From the NCBI RefSeq assembly GCF_005886145.1, contig NZ_CP040504.1, forward strand, positions 682,001-746,000: DNA of 64,000 bases, given 5' to 3'. Below are positions 1 through 9,200 of this stretch, in pieces. Under the pieces are notes generated by a model. It saw only the letters and a list, made by a program, of their open reading frames with translations, was not told where the DNA came from and did not search any database. This DNA comes from Neisseria sp. oral taxon 014 str. F0314. GTDB lineage: Bacteria > Pseudomonadota > Gammaproteobacteria > Burkholderiales > Neisseriaceae. Both the position numbers and the translations under genes were made by a program. Position 1 is the first letter of the stretch. Each line of letters begins with the position of its first letter.

Positions 1-2
1 AC

Positions 3-80
3 GAATCGCTGGGCGCAGCGGTATTGCCGCTAAACGAAACGGTCAGGGTCAAATGCGAGCTAATGCGCAAGTATTTGTAA
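3..80 (+). CDS. 3' end of an unrecognised protein (partial)
   Basis: The third forward frame is open from the window edge and encodes about 25 residues, ending in NETVRVKCELMRKYL before a TAA stop. It is followed by a strong DUS hairpin, as expected for the end of a transcription unit. The fragment is too short to assign to a family. The second frame is also open to position 83, so the frame choice rests on the more protein-like composition and is uncertain. Confidence 0.35.
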   Translation, partial: ESLGAAVLPLNETVRVKCELMRKYL

Positions 81-141
81 TTTTTGAATAAAACGGCTAT
101 AAACCCAACGCCTAAAACAGCAAAATATTATCTTGATAAAC

Positions 142-176
142 AAACAGGCCGTCTGAATATTTCAGACGGCCTGTTT
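142..176. terminator. DUS-pair hairpin, bidirectional terminator
   Basis: A perfect 16-bp stem (AAACAGGCCGTCTGAA and its complement) with a 3-base loop and T/A runs on both sides lies between two convergent genes. It can serve the gene running in from the left edge and ftsH. Confidence 0.8.
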
Positions 177-234
177 TACGATTCAAAAATAAAAACGGCG
201 GTATTCCACAAACCGCCGTTTCTCTATCGCCCAA

Positions 235-2211
235 TCAGGCTTTATCCTGACTATTTTCCTGAGCCTCTATCGGCATCGGTTCAGGTTCGGTCTCTGCCGG
301 TTGGATAGTATCCGTTGCCTGGACTTCAGATGCTTCACCTTCCTCATCCTGTCGCAGGTTGTGGCTGTAATCCTTAGGCGGGCTGGGCTGTTTACCCGCC
401 ATAATTTCCAGCACCTGATCGCGATCAATGGTTTCCCACTCCATCAAGGCTTTACACATGATTTCCATTTTGTCGCGGTTTTCATCTAGGATTTTGTAGG
501 CGACTGCATACTGTTCGTCCAAAATACGGCGTACTTCAGCATCGATTTCCTGCTGGGTTTTTTCGGAAATATGCTGCGAACGGGTAACGCTGCGTCCTAG
601 GAATACTTCGCCTTCATTTTCGGCATAAACCATCACGCCCATTTTGTCGCTCATGCCGTAACGCGTTACCATCTCGCGCGCCATCTGGGTGGCACGCTCG
701 AAATCGTTGGATGCGCCGGTAGAAATACGGCCGACGAAAATGTCTTCGGCAATACGGCCGCCGAACAAGATGGAAAGCTGGCTCAGCATTTGGTCTTTAT
801 ACATGCTGATACGGTCGCGTTCAGGAAGCTGCCAAGTCAGACCCAGCGCACGGCCTCGCGGCATGATGGTTACTTTGTGGACGGGATCAGTAAACGGCAA
901 GCTTTCCGCTACAATCGCATGACCCGCTTCATGGTAGGCAGTGGCACGTTTTTCGTCTTCGTGCATCACCATGCTGCGGCGTTCGGGGCCCATATAGATT
1001 TTGTCTTTGGCATCTTCAAAATCGCTTTGGTCGACTTTAATTTTGTTGCGGCGGCCTGCAAACAGGGCAGCTTCGTTAACCAAGTTTGCCAAATCCGCAC
1101 CGGAAAACCCAGGGGTGCCGCGTGCCAATGAAACCAAATCCACGGATGCGTCCAAAGGCACTTTTTTCGAATGCACTTTCAAAATCTGCTCACGACCGCG
1201 AATATCAGGCAGCGGGACAACCACTTGTCGGTCGAAACGGCCGGGACGTTGCAGGGCAGGATCCAACACGTCGGGACGGTTGGTCGCGGCAATGACGATA
1301 ACGGTCTGGTTACTCTCAAAACCGTCCATTTCCACCAGAAGCTGGTTCAAGGTTTGTTCGCGTTCGTCGTTACCGCCGCCCAAACCGGCACCGCGCTGCC
1401 GGCCTACGGCATCGATTTCGTCAATAAAAATGATACACGGCGCGTTTTTCTTCGCCTGCTCGAACATGTCGCGCACACGGCTTGCACCGACGCCGACAAA
1501 CATTTCGACGAAATCAGAACCGGAAATACTGAAAAACGGCACGCCTGCCTCACCCGCAATCGCTTTTGCCAACAAAGTTTTACCCGTACCCGGACTGCCT
1601 GCCAGCAAAATACCGCGCGGCACACGGCCGCCCAAACTTTGATAACGGTTCGGCGCTTTCAAATAATCAACGATTTCCTGTACTTCTTCTTTCGCTTCGT
1701 CGCAACCGGCAACATCGGCAAAAGTAACTTTGTTAGCATCTTTATCCAGCAGGCGGGCGCGGCTTTTGCCGAAAGAGAATGCACCGCCCTTGCCTCCGCC
1801 GCCGCTTTGCATACGCATAAAATAGAACCACGCGCCAATCAGCAGCAATACGGGCAGCAGGCTGTAAAACAGGCTGGCCAGCATACTCGGTTTTTCTTCC
1901 GGCGTTACTTTCACGCGGACCTTGTTGTCCAACAAGGTTTTAATCAGGTTGTCATCCAAAGGCGCATTAGTAAAAAACGGACTCTTATCGGAGCGCTCGC
2001 CCTTAATCAGATAGCCGCTGACAACAGACCCTTCGATGTTGACGCTGGATACTTCGCCACTGTTTACCTGTTGGATAAACTGCGAATACTCGATTTGTTG
2101 GCTATTTTCACGCTTCTCGCTGATTGCATTGAACGCAGCCATCAAAGCCACGCCCAAGGCCAACCAGACCAGCAAATGTTTAATGGTATTCCCCACTGAA
2201 ACAGGCTCCAT
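235..2211 (-). CDS. ftsH: ATP-dependent zinc metalloprotease FtsH
   Basis: Membrane-anchored AAA+ protease that extracts and degrades misassembled membrane proteins and short-lived regulators. The 658 residues show two N-terminal transmembrane segments (about 12-30 and 110-132) flanking a periplasmic part, a Gly-rich linker, Walker A GSPGTGKT (205-212; the usual second residue P is S here), Walker B IIFIDE (260-265), the second region of homology around RPGRFDRQ (322-329), and zinc site HEAGH (427-431). The C-terminal tail is acidic. rlmE lies 46 bp upstream on the same strand, the classic rlmE-ftsH pair. The ATG used has no strong Shine-Dalgarno; a GTG six codons in is an alternative start. 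Confidence 0.98.
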   Translation of the reverse strand: MEPVSVGNTIKHLLVWLALGVALMAAFNAISEKRENSQQIEYSQFIQQVNSGEVSSVNIEGSVVSGYLIKGERSDKSPFFTNAPLDDNLIKTLLDNKVRVKVTPEEKPSMLASLFYSLLPVLLLIGAWFYFMRMQSGGGGKGGAFSFGKSRARLLDKDANKVTFADVAGCDEAKEEVQEIVDYLKAPNRYQSLGGRVPRGILLAGSPGTGKTLLAKAIAGEAGVPFFSISGSDFVEMFVGVGASRVRDMFEQAKKNAPCIIFIDEIDAVGRQRGAGLGGGNDEREQTLNQLLVEMDGFESNQTVIVIAATNRPDVLDPALQRPGRFDRQVVVPLPDIRGREQILKVHSKKVPLDASVDLVSLARGTPGFSGADLANLVNEAALFAGRRNKIKVDQSDFEDAKDKIYMGPERRSMVMHEDEKRATAYHEAGHAIVAESLPFTDPVHKVTIMPRGRALGLTWQLPERDRISMYKDQMLSQLSILFGGRIAEDIFVGRISTGASNDFERATQMAREMVTRYGMSDKMGVMVYAENEGEVFLGRSVTRSQHISEKTQQEIDAEVRRILDEQYAVAYKILDENRDKMEIMCKALMEWETIDRDQVLEIMAGKQPSPPKDYSHNLRQDEEGEASEVQATDTIQPAETEPEPMPIEAQENSQDKA

Positions 2212-2257
2212 AAAAAGGTAAATGAAAGGAAGATTTTAAAGCAGGCAGCACACCTTG

Positions 2258-2878
2258 TCAGCGTTTATTTCTGCCCAATAAATAAATCTCACTGGAACGA
2301 TTGCGGGATGCCTCCGGCTTGCGTGTCTGCACCGTACTGAACACCGCACGCATGGCCGCCGTATACTCCTGAAATCCTGCACCCTGAAATACTTTAACCA
2401 AAAAATTGCCGCCTGTTTTCAGATGGTTGGCGGCAAAATCCAAAGCCAACTCGCACAGATAATAACTGCGCGCCTGATCCGTGACGGCGTTACCCGACAT
2501 ATTGGGCGCCATATCGCAAATTACAAGGTCTAACGGCCGGCCGGCCAATAAAGATTCAAACCGTGCCAACACATCGTCTTCCCGAAAATCGCCTTGGATA
2601 AAAGAAACGCCCTCAATTTCGTCCATCGGCAAAATATCCAGCGCAAACACCTTGCCCGAATCACCGACCAACTTTGCCGCCACCTGCGACCAGCTTCCCG
2701 GCGCACTGCCCAAATCGGCAAGCACTGTTCCCCGCTTGATTAATTTATCTTTCTCATTAATTTCCAAAAGTTTATATGCCGCGCGTGCACGATAGCCGTC
2801 TTTTTGCGCCATATGCACATAATGGTCGTTAACATGCTCATGCAGCCATGCCTTAGAAGATTTCGAGTGAACCGCCAT
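2258..2878 (-). CDS. rlmE: 23S rRNA 2'-O-methyltransferase RlmE (FtsJ/RrmJ)
   Basis: Methylates the 2'-OH of U2552 in the ribosomal A loop, using S-adenosylmethionine (family knowledge). The 206 residues match the family length. The SAM-binding loop reads [14 protein letters not shown], and the catalytic tetrad elements are visible: the CDMAPN Asp, the LVKVFQG Lys and a Glu in SSEIYLLG near the C-terminus. It precedes ftsH on the same strand and is divergent from yhbY across about 140 bp that must hold both promoters. Confidence 0.97.
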   Translation of the reverse strand: MAVHSKSSKAWLHEHVNDHYVHMAQKDGYRARAAYKLLEINEKDKLIKRGTVLADLGSAPGSWSQVAAKLVGDSGKVFALDILPMDEIEGVSFIQGDFREDDVLARFESLLAGRPLDLVICDMAPNMSGNAVTDQARSYYLCELALDFAANHLKTGGNFLVKVFQGAGFQEYTAAMRAVFSTVQTRKPEASRNRSSEIYLLGRNKR

Positions 2879-3018
2879 CGTTTATTTCCGCTTTATCAAA
2901 ATGTTTTATTGTACGTTACTTTTCCGCAGGAATACCCGAATCCGCCGACAAAATCCGATGCAGCCATACCGCGATTCGCGTACAATAAGGCTTCATTATC
3001 CTTATTTAGTACAACAAA

Positions 3019-3303
3019 ATGGCCAACGAAAAACTGAGCACGAAAGAAATTTTGGAATTAAAAGCACGCGCGCACCACCTCAACCCCGTAGTGATGGTCG
3101 GACAACAAGGTCTGACCGAGGCCGTCATCAAAGAAACCGATGCCGCGCTGACCGCGCACGAACTGATTAAAATCCGCATCTTCGGCGATGACCGTGCCGA
3201 GCGTATCGCCATTTGCGACGCATTGTGCGAAGCTGTCGACGCACAACCCGTACAGCACATCGGCAAGCTTTTGGTTTTGTGGCGTAAAAATCCCGAAGCC
3301 TGA
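3019..3303 (+). CDS. yhbY: YhbY-family ribosome assembly RNA-binding protein (CRM domain)
   Basis: Single-domain CRM protein of 94 residues (E. coli YhbY has about 97), which associates with pre-50S particles. The N-terminal LKARAHHLNPVVMVGQQGLTEAV carries the GxxG-type RNA-binding loop of the family. It is divergent from rlmE, and a TACAAT -10-like hexamer lies at 2981-2986. A DUS hairpin ends the unit. Confidence 0.93.
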   Translation: MANEKLSTKEILELKARAHHLNPVVMVGQQGLTEAVIKETDAALTAHELIKIRIFGDDRAERIAICDALCEAVDAQPVQHIGKLLVLWRKNPEA

Positions 3304-3332
3304 GACGACCGACCCGACACATCCGCTTGGAA

Positions 3333-3363
3333 AGGCCGTCTGAAAATATTTTTTCAGACGGCT
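3333..3363 (+). terminator. DUS-pair terminator after yhbY
   Basis: AGGCCGTCTGAAAA is paired with TTTTCAGACGGC(T) across a short AT loop, about 30 bp past the yhbY stop. Confidence 0.75.
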
Positions 3364-3509
3364 TCAAAACTAATTACAAGCATTCGAAACGCAGCAAACG
3401 CTTTATCAATATCAACGATCACATATCTCACCAAAACATGCGCGAAATACCGCACCATATGCCGAACGGTCTGCTTGGCGGTCAAACAATTCGGATAACT
3501 CAAAAACAG

Positions 3510-3551
3510 AGGCCGTCTGAAAGTTGAATCTCCAACTTTTCAGGCGGCCTC
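3510..3551 (-). terminator. Terminator of greA (imperfect DUS pair)
   Basis: The arms are AGGCCGTCTGAAAGTTG and CAACTTTTCAGGCGGCCT, with one mismatch (CAGGCGG for CAGACGG). They sit just downstream of the greA stop on the minus strand. The stem extends beyond the uptake word itself. Confidence 0.7.
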
Positions 3552-3564
3552 AACTATTCGAAAA

Positions 3565-4041
3565 TCAAATATATTCGACAGAGATGATGTCATACTCGCG
3601 CACACCGCCGGGCGCCTGTACCTCGGCTACATCGCCTTCTTCTTTACCGATAAGGGCGCGGGCAATCGGGGAGCCTACATAAATTTTGTGCTCTTTGATG
3701 TCTGCCTCGTCTTCCCCTACGATCTGATAGGTAACCTGTTCTTCGGTTTCCATGTCCTCCAACGTTACAGTCGAACCGAATACGATTTTCCCTTCGGCAT
3801 GGATTTCGGCCGGGTTGATGATGTGTGCCACAGACAATTTGTATTCCAATTCGGAAATGCGGCCTTCGATAAAGCCTTGTTTTTCTTTGGCGGCTTCGTA
3901 TTCGGCGTTTTCAGACAAATCGCCGTGCGAACGGGCTTCGGCGATGGCTTCGATAATTTCGGGACGTGCGACGCTTTTAAGGTGTTGCAATTCCTGCTTC
4001 AGCAACTCGGCTCCGCGCACGGTCAATGGGATTTTTTGCAT
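3565..4041 (-). CDS. greA: Transcription elongation factor GreA
   Basis: Stimulates cleavage of backtracked transcripts by RNA polymerase. The 158 residues are the standard length. The N-terminal antiparallel coiled coil ([12 protein letters not shown] to [16 protein letters not shown]) has the acidic tip region [14 protein letters not shown]. The C-terminal FKBP-like half is recognisable from [18 protein letters not shown] and [16 protein letters not shown]. An AGAG-type Shine-Dalgarno precedes the ATG. No gene follows in the same direction, and upstream lies the disturbed accessory region. Confidence 0.97.
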   Translation of the reverse strand: MQKIPLTVRGAELLKQELQHLKSVARPEIIEAIAEARSHGDLSENAEYEAAKEKQGFIEGRISELEYKLSVAHIINPAEIHAEGKIVFGSTVTLEDMETEEQVTYQIVGEDEADIKEHKIYVGSPIARALIGKEEGDVAEVQAPGGVREYDIISVEYI

Positions 4042-4134
4042 CTTTACTCTCCGTTAAAGCGGCCTACCCGCCTTCAATATATGATTTCCAGCCTGTTATA
4101 CCGGACGGACCCTCCGGTAAAGCAATAAATAAAA

Positions 4135-4165
4135 ATACAAGCCGCGCGGATTCGGCGGCTTGTAT
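4135..4165 (-). terminator. Orphan intrinsic terminator, minus strand
   Basis: Perfect 11-bp arms ATACAAGCCGC/GCGGCTTGTAT are followed on the minus strand by a T5 run. It lies immediately upstream of greA, but the nearest minus-strand gene now ends about 690 bp away. It may be the terminator of a gene since lost or displaced by the accessory insertion. Confidence 0.65.
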
Positions 4166-4621
4166 GGATAATTTCTGACACATGCATTTTACCAAAAACC
4201 ATCAAAACTGCAACGACCAATCGTTTTTTTATCAGACAATGTACCCAAATCGTTACAGTTATAGGCCGTCTGAAACATTGTGTGAATTTTTCAGACGGCC
4301 TCCAAACAGGTATCGGGGTTAGGATGGTTGTTTCTATATAATAGAAACTATAAAAATAAAATCACAATGGCTTCAATTTATTATTTCTGAAAATTGGCAT
4401 AATTCTTCAAAATACGTAAAAATAATGCCCAGAATAGGATAATAATAGCATTATATTTTACAAAATTAATGTAAGGTTTTGGTTAAAACTTGGGGCTGAC
4501 ATAGAGAATCCTAAAATCCACATCAATCCAGCAAAATTTTAAGCTGCCGAGACAGTGTACCAAAGTTAAATCCAAATTTGCACAAAACCAATATCTTCAT
4601 TATGCAAAACACAGGAAACGG
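4166..4621. other. AT-rich intergenic stretch without a gene
   Basis: No supported gene was found. It holds a DUS inverted pair at 4263-4302 and a small palindrome at 4330-4348 (arms GTTTCTAT/ATAGAAAC) that overlaps a TATAAT hexamer at 4337-4342, with no reading frame behind it. Base composition is much more AT-rich than the flanking core genes. Confidence 0.5.
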
Positions 4622-4835
4622 TTAGGCTGCCCATCCATACATTTCCCGCAACACCTCCGTCAGCCAGTCGAACACCTTTAACACGCGCCCGGAAGTTACT
4701 GTGCGTTGCGGGCGGTAGATGTAGAGTTGCCACGAGCGGCGCGGGATGTCGGGGAAGAGTTCTACAAGTTCGCCGTTTTGCAGGTGGATTCGGCGGCGGA
4801 GCAGAAGTGTTTTAGGGCGTTGAGTTTGTCCATTG
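4622..4835 (-). pseudogene. LysR-family regulator remnant, internally deleted
   Basis: Read on the minus strand, it starts like a LysR helix-turn-helix protein (MDKLNALKHFCSAAES) and then jumps, with a frame change, to a typical LysR C-terminus (LVELFPDIPRRSWQLYIYRP, then VFDWLTEVLREMYGWAA and a stop). About 200 residues between the ends are missing. It lies just downstream of mkoB and marks one edge of the accessory block. Confidence 0.8.
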
Positions 4836-4855
4836 AATATATAAAGATTATGCTG

Positions 4856-6238
4856 CTATGGTTTTAACAAACCAAAGTCTTTTTGTCTTATTTCATCTTC
4901 ATCCCTATCAGGGAATAGAGCAGAATTTAGATAATTTTTAGCTAATCTTATAATATGATTTACTCTTTTAATATCGGTAGTCATAAACCCGATAGGCAAT
5001 GTCACAGGATAAGAAGATAGTTTTGCGTGATAACAAACAACAGCAAATTTATCTTCTAGAAATAGAATTTCAGTATTTCCATCTAAAAAACCTTCACAGA
5101 ATCCGTAAAGTACTTTATTTGATATATCTCTAAACTGATTTAGCCATTCTTGTTTTTCATGGTGATTTTGCTCAGATGGTAAAGGTAAATAGAGATAGAA
5201 TTCATAACCATTTTTTTGTTTATCTATTAAATTTTGAATTTTATCGTGAATTTTCCGTTGTTTTCCCCAGTAAATATCGCTTGGAGCCAACCAATAGAGT
5301 TTTTTAGATGATTTTTTGTTTAATTTATCTAAAATTTTATTGATTTGTTCGAACAAGTTTTCTTGATGATAAATTTGCCCTAAAAAATACAAGCCATTTT
5401 GTTGTTCATGCTTCTGATAGACCTTTAAAAATTCAGTAAAGTCCAATTGCCCGCCAAACAACACTTTTAAAGTGTGATCATCACCAATTTCTTCCACACT
5501 ACTACGTAATTTACGTAAATTATCTTGATGGCTAAATTGTTCCAGTTGTGTAGTAATGGCTTGTTGAATGTTTTCTTGATGAATAAGTATCGGTACATCA
5601 TGACGTTCTTTAGATTCTCCTGTTTCAGGCAATAACTCAAATTGTTGTGTGAAATGGAAATAATCAGGTGCGCCTTTGGGTTCGATCGCATCAATTTTAT
5701 ATAAAGAAATATCTTTTTCATCTAAATCGATGATGTCGTCTTCCATTAGCTGCTGAAAACGATTTTGGAATGTTTTCCGTGCAATTTCGCTACTTTCGGA
5801 TAACAATTTCGGTTCAATTGCTAACTCAATCGCGTGTTGACGATTTTTATCACAATCATTTTTTTTCAAAAAGTTACTATCCAATAATTCCATACGATAT
5901 TCACCACCAAATTCTTTTAAAGTGGGAATGTGGGGTGATTCCTGATTGTCTTGAAACAGTCTAAGCCCTTCTGACGATAATGCAATCAAGCCGTTATCCT
6001 GCCAAATAATCCATTTATGTTGTTCCAAATCAGCAACGGCAACTTCGGTCTCGTGTTGGCTAAATCCGAAATATTGGGCAATTTGTGCAGGTTTACATGG
6101 TGTTACTTTTAATAAGCGAAGCAAATATTCGCGCACAAATGCCACGCCTTTATCGCTCATATAGGAAAACACAATGCGAAAACGCGGAGCCTTAACCACA
6201 AAATCAATTTGATTGTAAGTTATGTTTTGTTTACTCAT
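4856..6238 (-). CDS. mkoB: Mokosh type I MkoB-like protein (winged helix plus degenerate PLD-like region)
   Basis: The 460-residue protein is encoded by the second gene of a two-gene operon, and its ATG overlaps the mkoA stop by 4 bp, so translation is probably coupled. Residues about 25-95 look like a winged helix (PAQIAQYFGFSQHETEVAVADLEQ). The C-terminal third contains H404-A-K406 (CYHAKLSSY) after a hydrophobic strand, reminiscent of one half of a phospholipase D HxK motif. The following Asp and Gly-Ser of a full HKD signature are not evident. Known type I Mokosh systems pair a kinase-helicase (MkoA) with a PLD-family protein (MkoB); gene order and partner fit this. The PLD assignment rests mostly on context. 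Confidence 0.65.
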   Translation of the reverse strand: MSKQNITYNQIDFVVKAPRFRIVFSYMSDKGVAFVREYLLRLLKVTPCKPAQIAQYFGFSQHETEVAVADLEQHKWIIWQDNGLIALSSEGLRLFQDNQESPHIPTLKEFGGEYRMELLDSNFLKKNDCDKNRQHAIELAIEPKLLSESSEIARKTFQNRFQQLMEDDIIDLDEKDISLYKIDAIEPKGAPDYFHFTQQFELLPETGESKERHDVPILIHQENIQQAITTQLEQFSHQDNLRKLRSSVEEIGDDHTLKVLFGGQLDFTEFLKVYQKHEQQNGLYFLGQIYHQENLFEQINKILDKLNKKSSKKLYWLAPSDIYWGKQRKIHDKIQNLIDKQKNGYEFYLYLPLPSEQNHHEKQEWLNQFRDISNKVLYGFCEGFLDGNTEILFLEDKFAVVCYHAKLSSYPVTLPIGFMTTDIKRVNHIIRLAKNYLNSALFPDRDEDEIRQKDFGLLKP

Positions 6239-9200
6239 TTTTTCGCTCCGTTTTTTAATATCTTAATTGCGTAATCTTGCGGATTATTTTGCTTTTGTAT
6301 AAAACGTAAAACTTTTGCCAATGGAGTTTTGCTGTTTTTTGGATGTTCCCACATGGTTTTTGCTCCAACGATAATAAGTTTATCCATAGCTCGAGATAAG
6401 GCTACGTTAATACGGTTTGGTAGATGCAAAAAGCCTGTGCTACATACTCTATCATGACGGGTCAACGACAAGATAATCACGCGGTTTTCTTTGCCTTGAT
6501 AACTATCTACACTATCAATTTTAACTAAGCGGCGGAAGTCGTCATTCCAACTGCGCTCATTGAATTTTTTACGAATCAGTTTCTTCTGTTCGCCGTACAT
6601 GCAAATTACACCAATGGCTTGTTCGTTTTTCTCTAAACATTTTTGTACAGGTTCACTATTCATAAACGTTTCATCGTTTGCCAAGTCTTGTAATATCCCA
6701 ATAATTACATCGGCTTCGGCACGGTTGGATAAACTACCACTTTTGCCTTGTTCATGATACGCATTTGGTAATGAAGTTGTATCTAACCATGTTACGCAGG
6801 ATTTTATCTTTTCAGGTAGCCTGAAATAAATATTAGGCACATCATTGTCAGTTTTACCGTTTTCCAAAACATTTTCATAAAAACATGCTGATACCAAACT
6901 GCCAATCGCAGGAGCCATGCGGTATTGTGTTTTGAGTGTGGCGCAAGTTTGCTTTCCATATTCGGATAGGAAAACGCGTTCAAAATCACTGCCTAATGCT
7001 TGATCTAATTCCTCACCGCGCTTGGAAATCCCTAATCGGCGGGCAAGTGCGTTTTTATGCTCTTCTGAATACAAAGGCGGTAGTTGCTTATGGTCACCTA
7101 CAAGCAAAATACGCGTACCAGACTGTATAGCAATCGCCAATTCGCTGGAAATAGAACGTGCGGCTTCGTCCACAATCACCCAGTCATAGAGATTGTCTGC
7201 AATACCGATATGGCGTTGTCCGATACCTACGCAAGTGCCAATCACAAGCTGACGGGAGCGAGCCAAAAATTCATCATAATTGGTGCGTTCGTTGGATAGG
7301 GCTTCCAGCATATCCTGAGTTAAATCAATCAACTTACCTGCTTGAATATTTTCAATCGGCTGAATATTATGTTTGTGATCCAATTCACTGATAAATCTCG
7401 GCAGAATCTCGTCAATTTCAACCAATTCACGCAGCTCCATTGCTTGGGCTTGTTCTTTAATGCTTTTTTCTAATTTTTTGCGTAAGCGTTTTTCATCTTC
7501 ATCAACGGTTTCATCTTTTGATGATTTAACAATTTTTTGATAACGGCGGATTTGCACGCCAATATCAAACGCTAATTCGGCACGTTTACGCAAATAGTCT
7601 TCAGGCAGCCCCATGCTACGTCCAAGCTGGCAGATATTGCTAATCTTGTTTACATTTAACTGAGCTCTTTTTTGCCCGACCAAATTGGGTGAAAAGACAT
7701 CTTCCAATATTTCGGAATCGGCAATTTCGCGATTACTGAACCGCACCAGTTGCAAATCTGCTCCCAAACGCTGACAGTGTTTACGGATACGTTCGGCAGC
7801 AGTATTGACTGCTTCATGTGATTGGCTGACCAGTAGAATATTTCGAACCTTTTGCACATCAAATAAATAATGTACAAATGCGGCAATAAATTCTGTTTTC
7901 CCTGTTCCCGGCGGACCTTGTAATAAGGATAATGGTCCATTGGCAATCAAACGCTGAAAAGCAATACGTTGTGCTTCATTAAGGCTTACATTTTTTTCAG
8001 GCTGGTCATAGCGTTTAAATTCTTCATCGCTGACATGAATCTCATATTTTTCAGACGGCAAGTTGCAATGTTCATCAAAATAATGCACTAGATTTTTTAC
8101 CGCACTTTCACCATCTAGAATGCGTTGTAAGGCATTTTTACGGCGTGTATAAGATGCCTTATTTTGCTTACTTTGCAAATAAACAGGTGTATCTGCTTTA
8201 ATATTATTTGCAGAATTGGTCAAACTTTTGGATTTGATGTGTAATTCATTCAATTGACTTTTAGCAATATCTACCACACCATATTTAAAGGTTTTTTCGC
8301 CGTCTTCGCTTTTTCCAATAGCCTCAACAATTTCATCTCGTTTAAACTGGTCAACTGGATTAATTTCTCCATCATAAGAAATATAGCTTTCGCCATTTTC
8401 AGTTTTTTGTAAAGCTTCACTGGCCGTAATGGACGGTAAGGCTTCAGTTTCAGTATCTAAAATTGCCTGCCAAAGTTTTTGAATACTAGGGCGTTGTTCA
8501 ATAACAGTTTCTGCCGTATTAATATCAACAGTTTCGACTTCAAAATTCTCGTTTTCTTCGGCTTGTTCTTTTTCAGGTTGTCTGAAAAACTGCTCTTGGA
8601 CAAATTGAATAATAACGTTCTTAAATTCTGTACTGTCCGCAATGAAATCATTAAGTTTATCTAAGTTGCTATAATTGCTATGTGTGATATTCAAACCTAT
8701 TTGCAAGCTACATTTGCTATCATCACGATCATTTCGGCTAATATGATTACGTTCAAATGGTGATAATCCATGCCGGAATCGTTGCTCAGCAATGGTATAA
8801 AAAGCGGTAAACTTTCCACCTAAACCAATAAATGTAATGTCTATTTCTTCATTTGGGTATTTTTGACTTTCTTTAAATTGAACAAACAATTCACCATTTT
8901 CAGGATAAATCGCAATCGGTGGAAAAGACTCGCGCCCGCCCACTGTAATATCAATCATTGGCGTAGCCGGTTTGGGATTGAGAGCCTCTTTAAAACGTGC
9001 CAATGAAATAAACGCAGTTTGGCTATCTGAACATTCTTGCTGCACGGCTTCGGAAATATTAGCAAAACTTTCAGACGGCCTATTCCATTCAACACCCAAT
9101 AATTCGCACGCCATTTTCATCACGGCAAAATTATCGCGTTGTTTCTCGGTGGGGTGGTCAAATTCCGGCGAATATTCGGTATTGAACTGACTTTGCCCGC

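Noticed and set aside
1171..2199. 342-codon open frame antisense to ftsH
   Set aside because: Low-complexity translation complementary to conserved FtsH motifs.
4263..4302. DUS hairpin as terminator of a hidden gene
   Set aside because: No supported reading frame ends near it; recorded only as part of the intergenic stretch.
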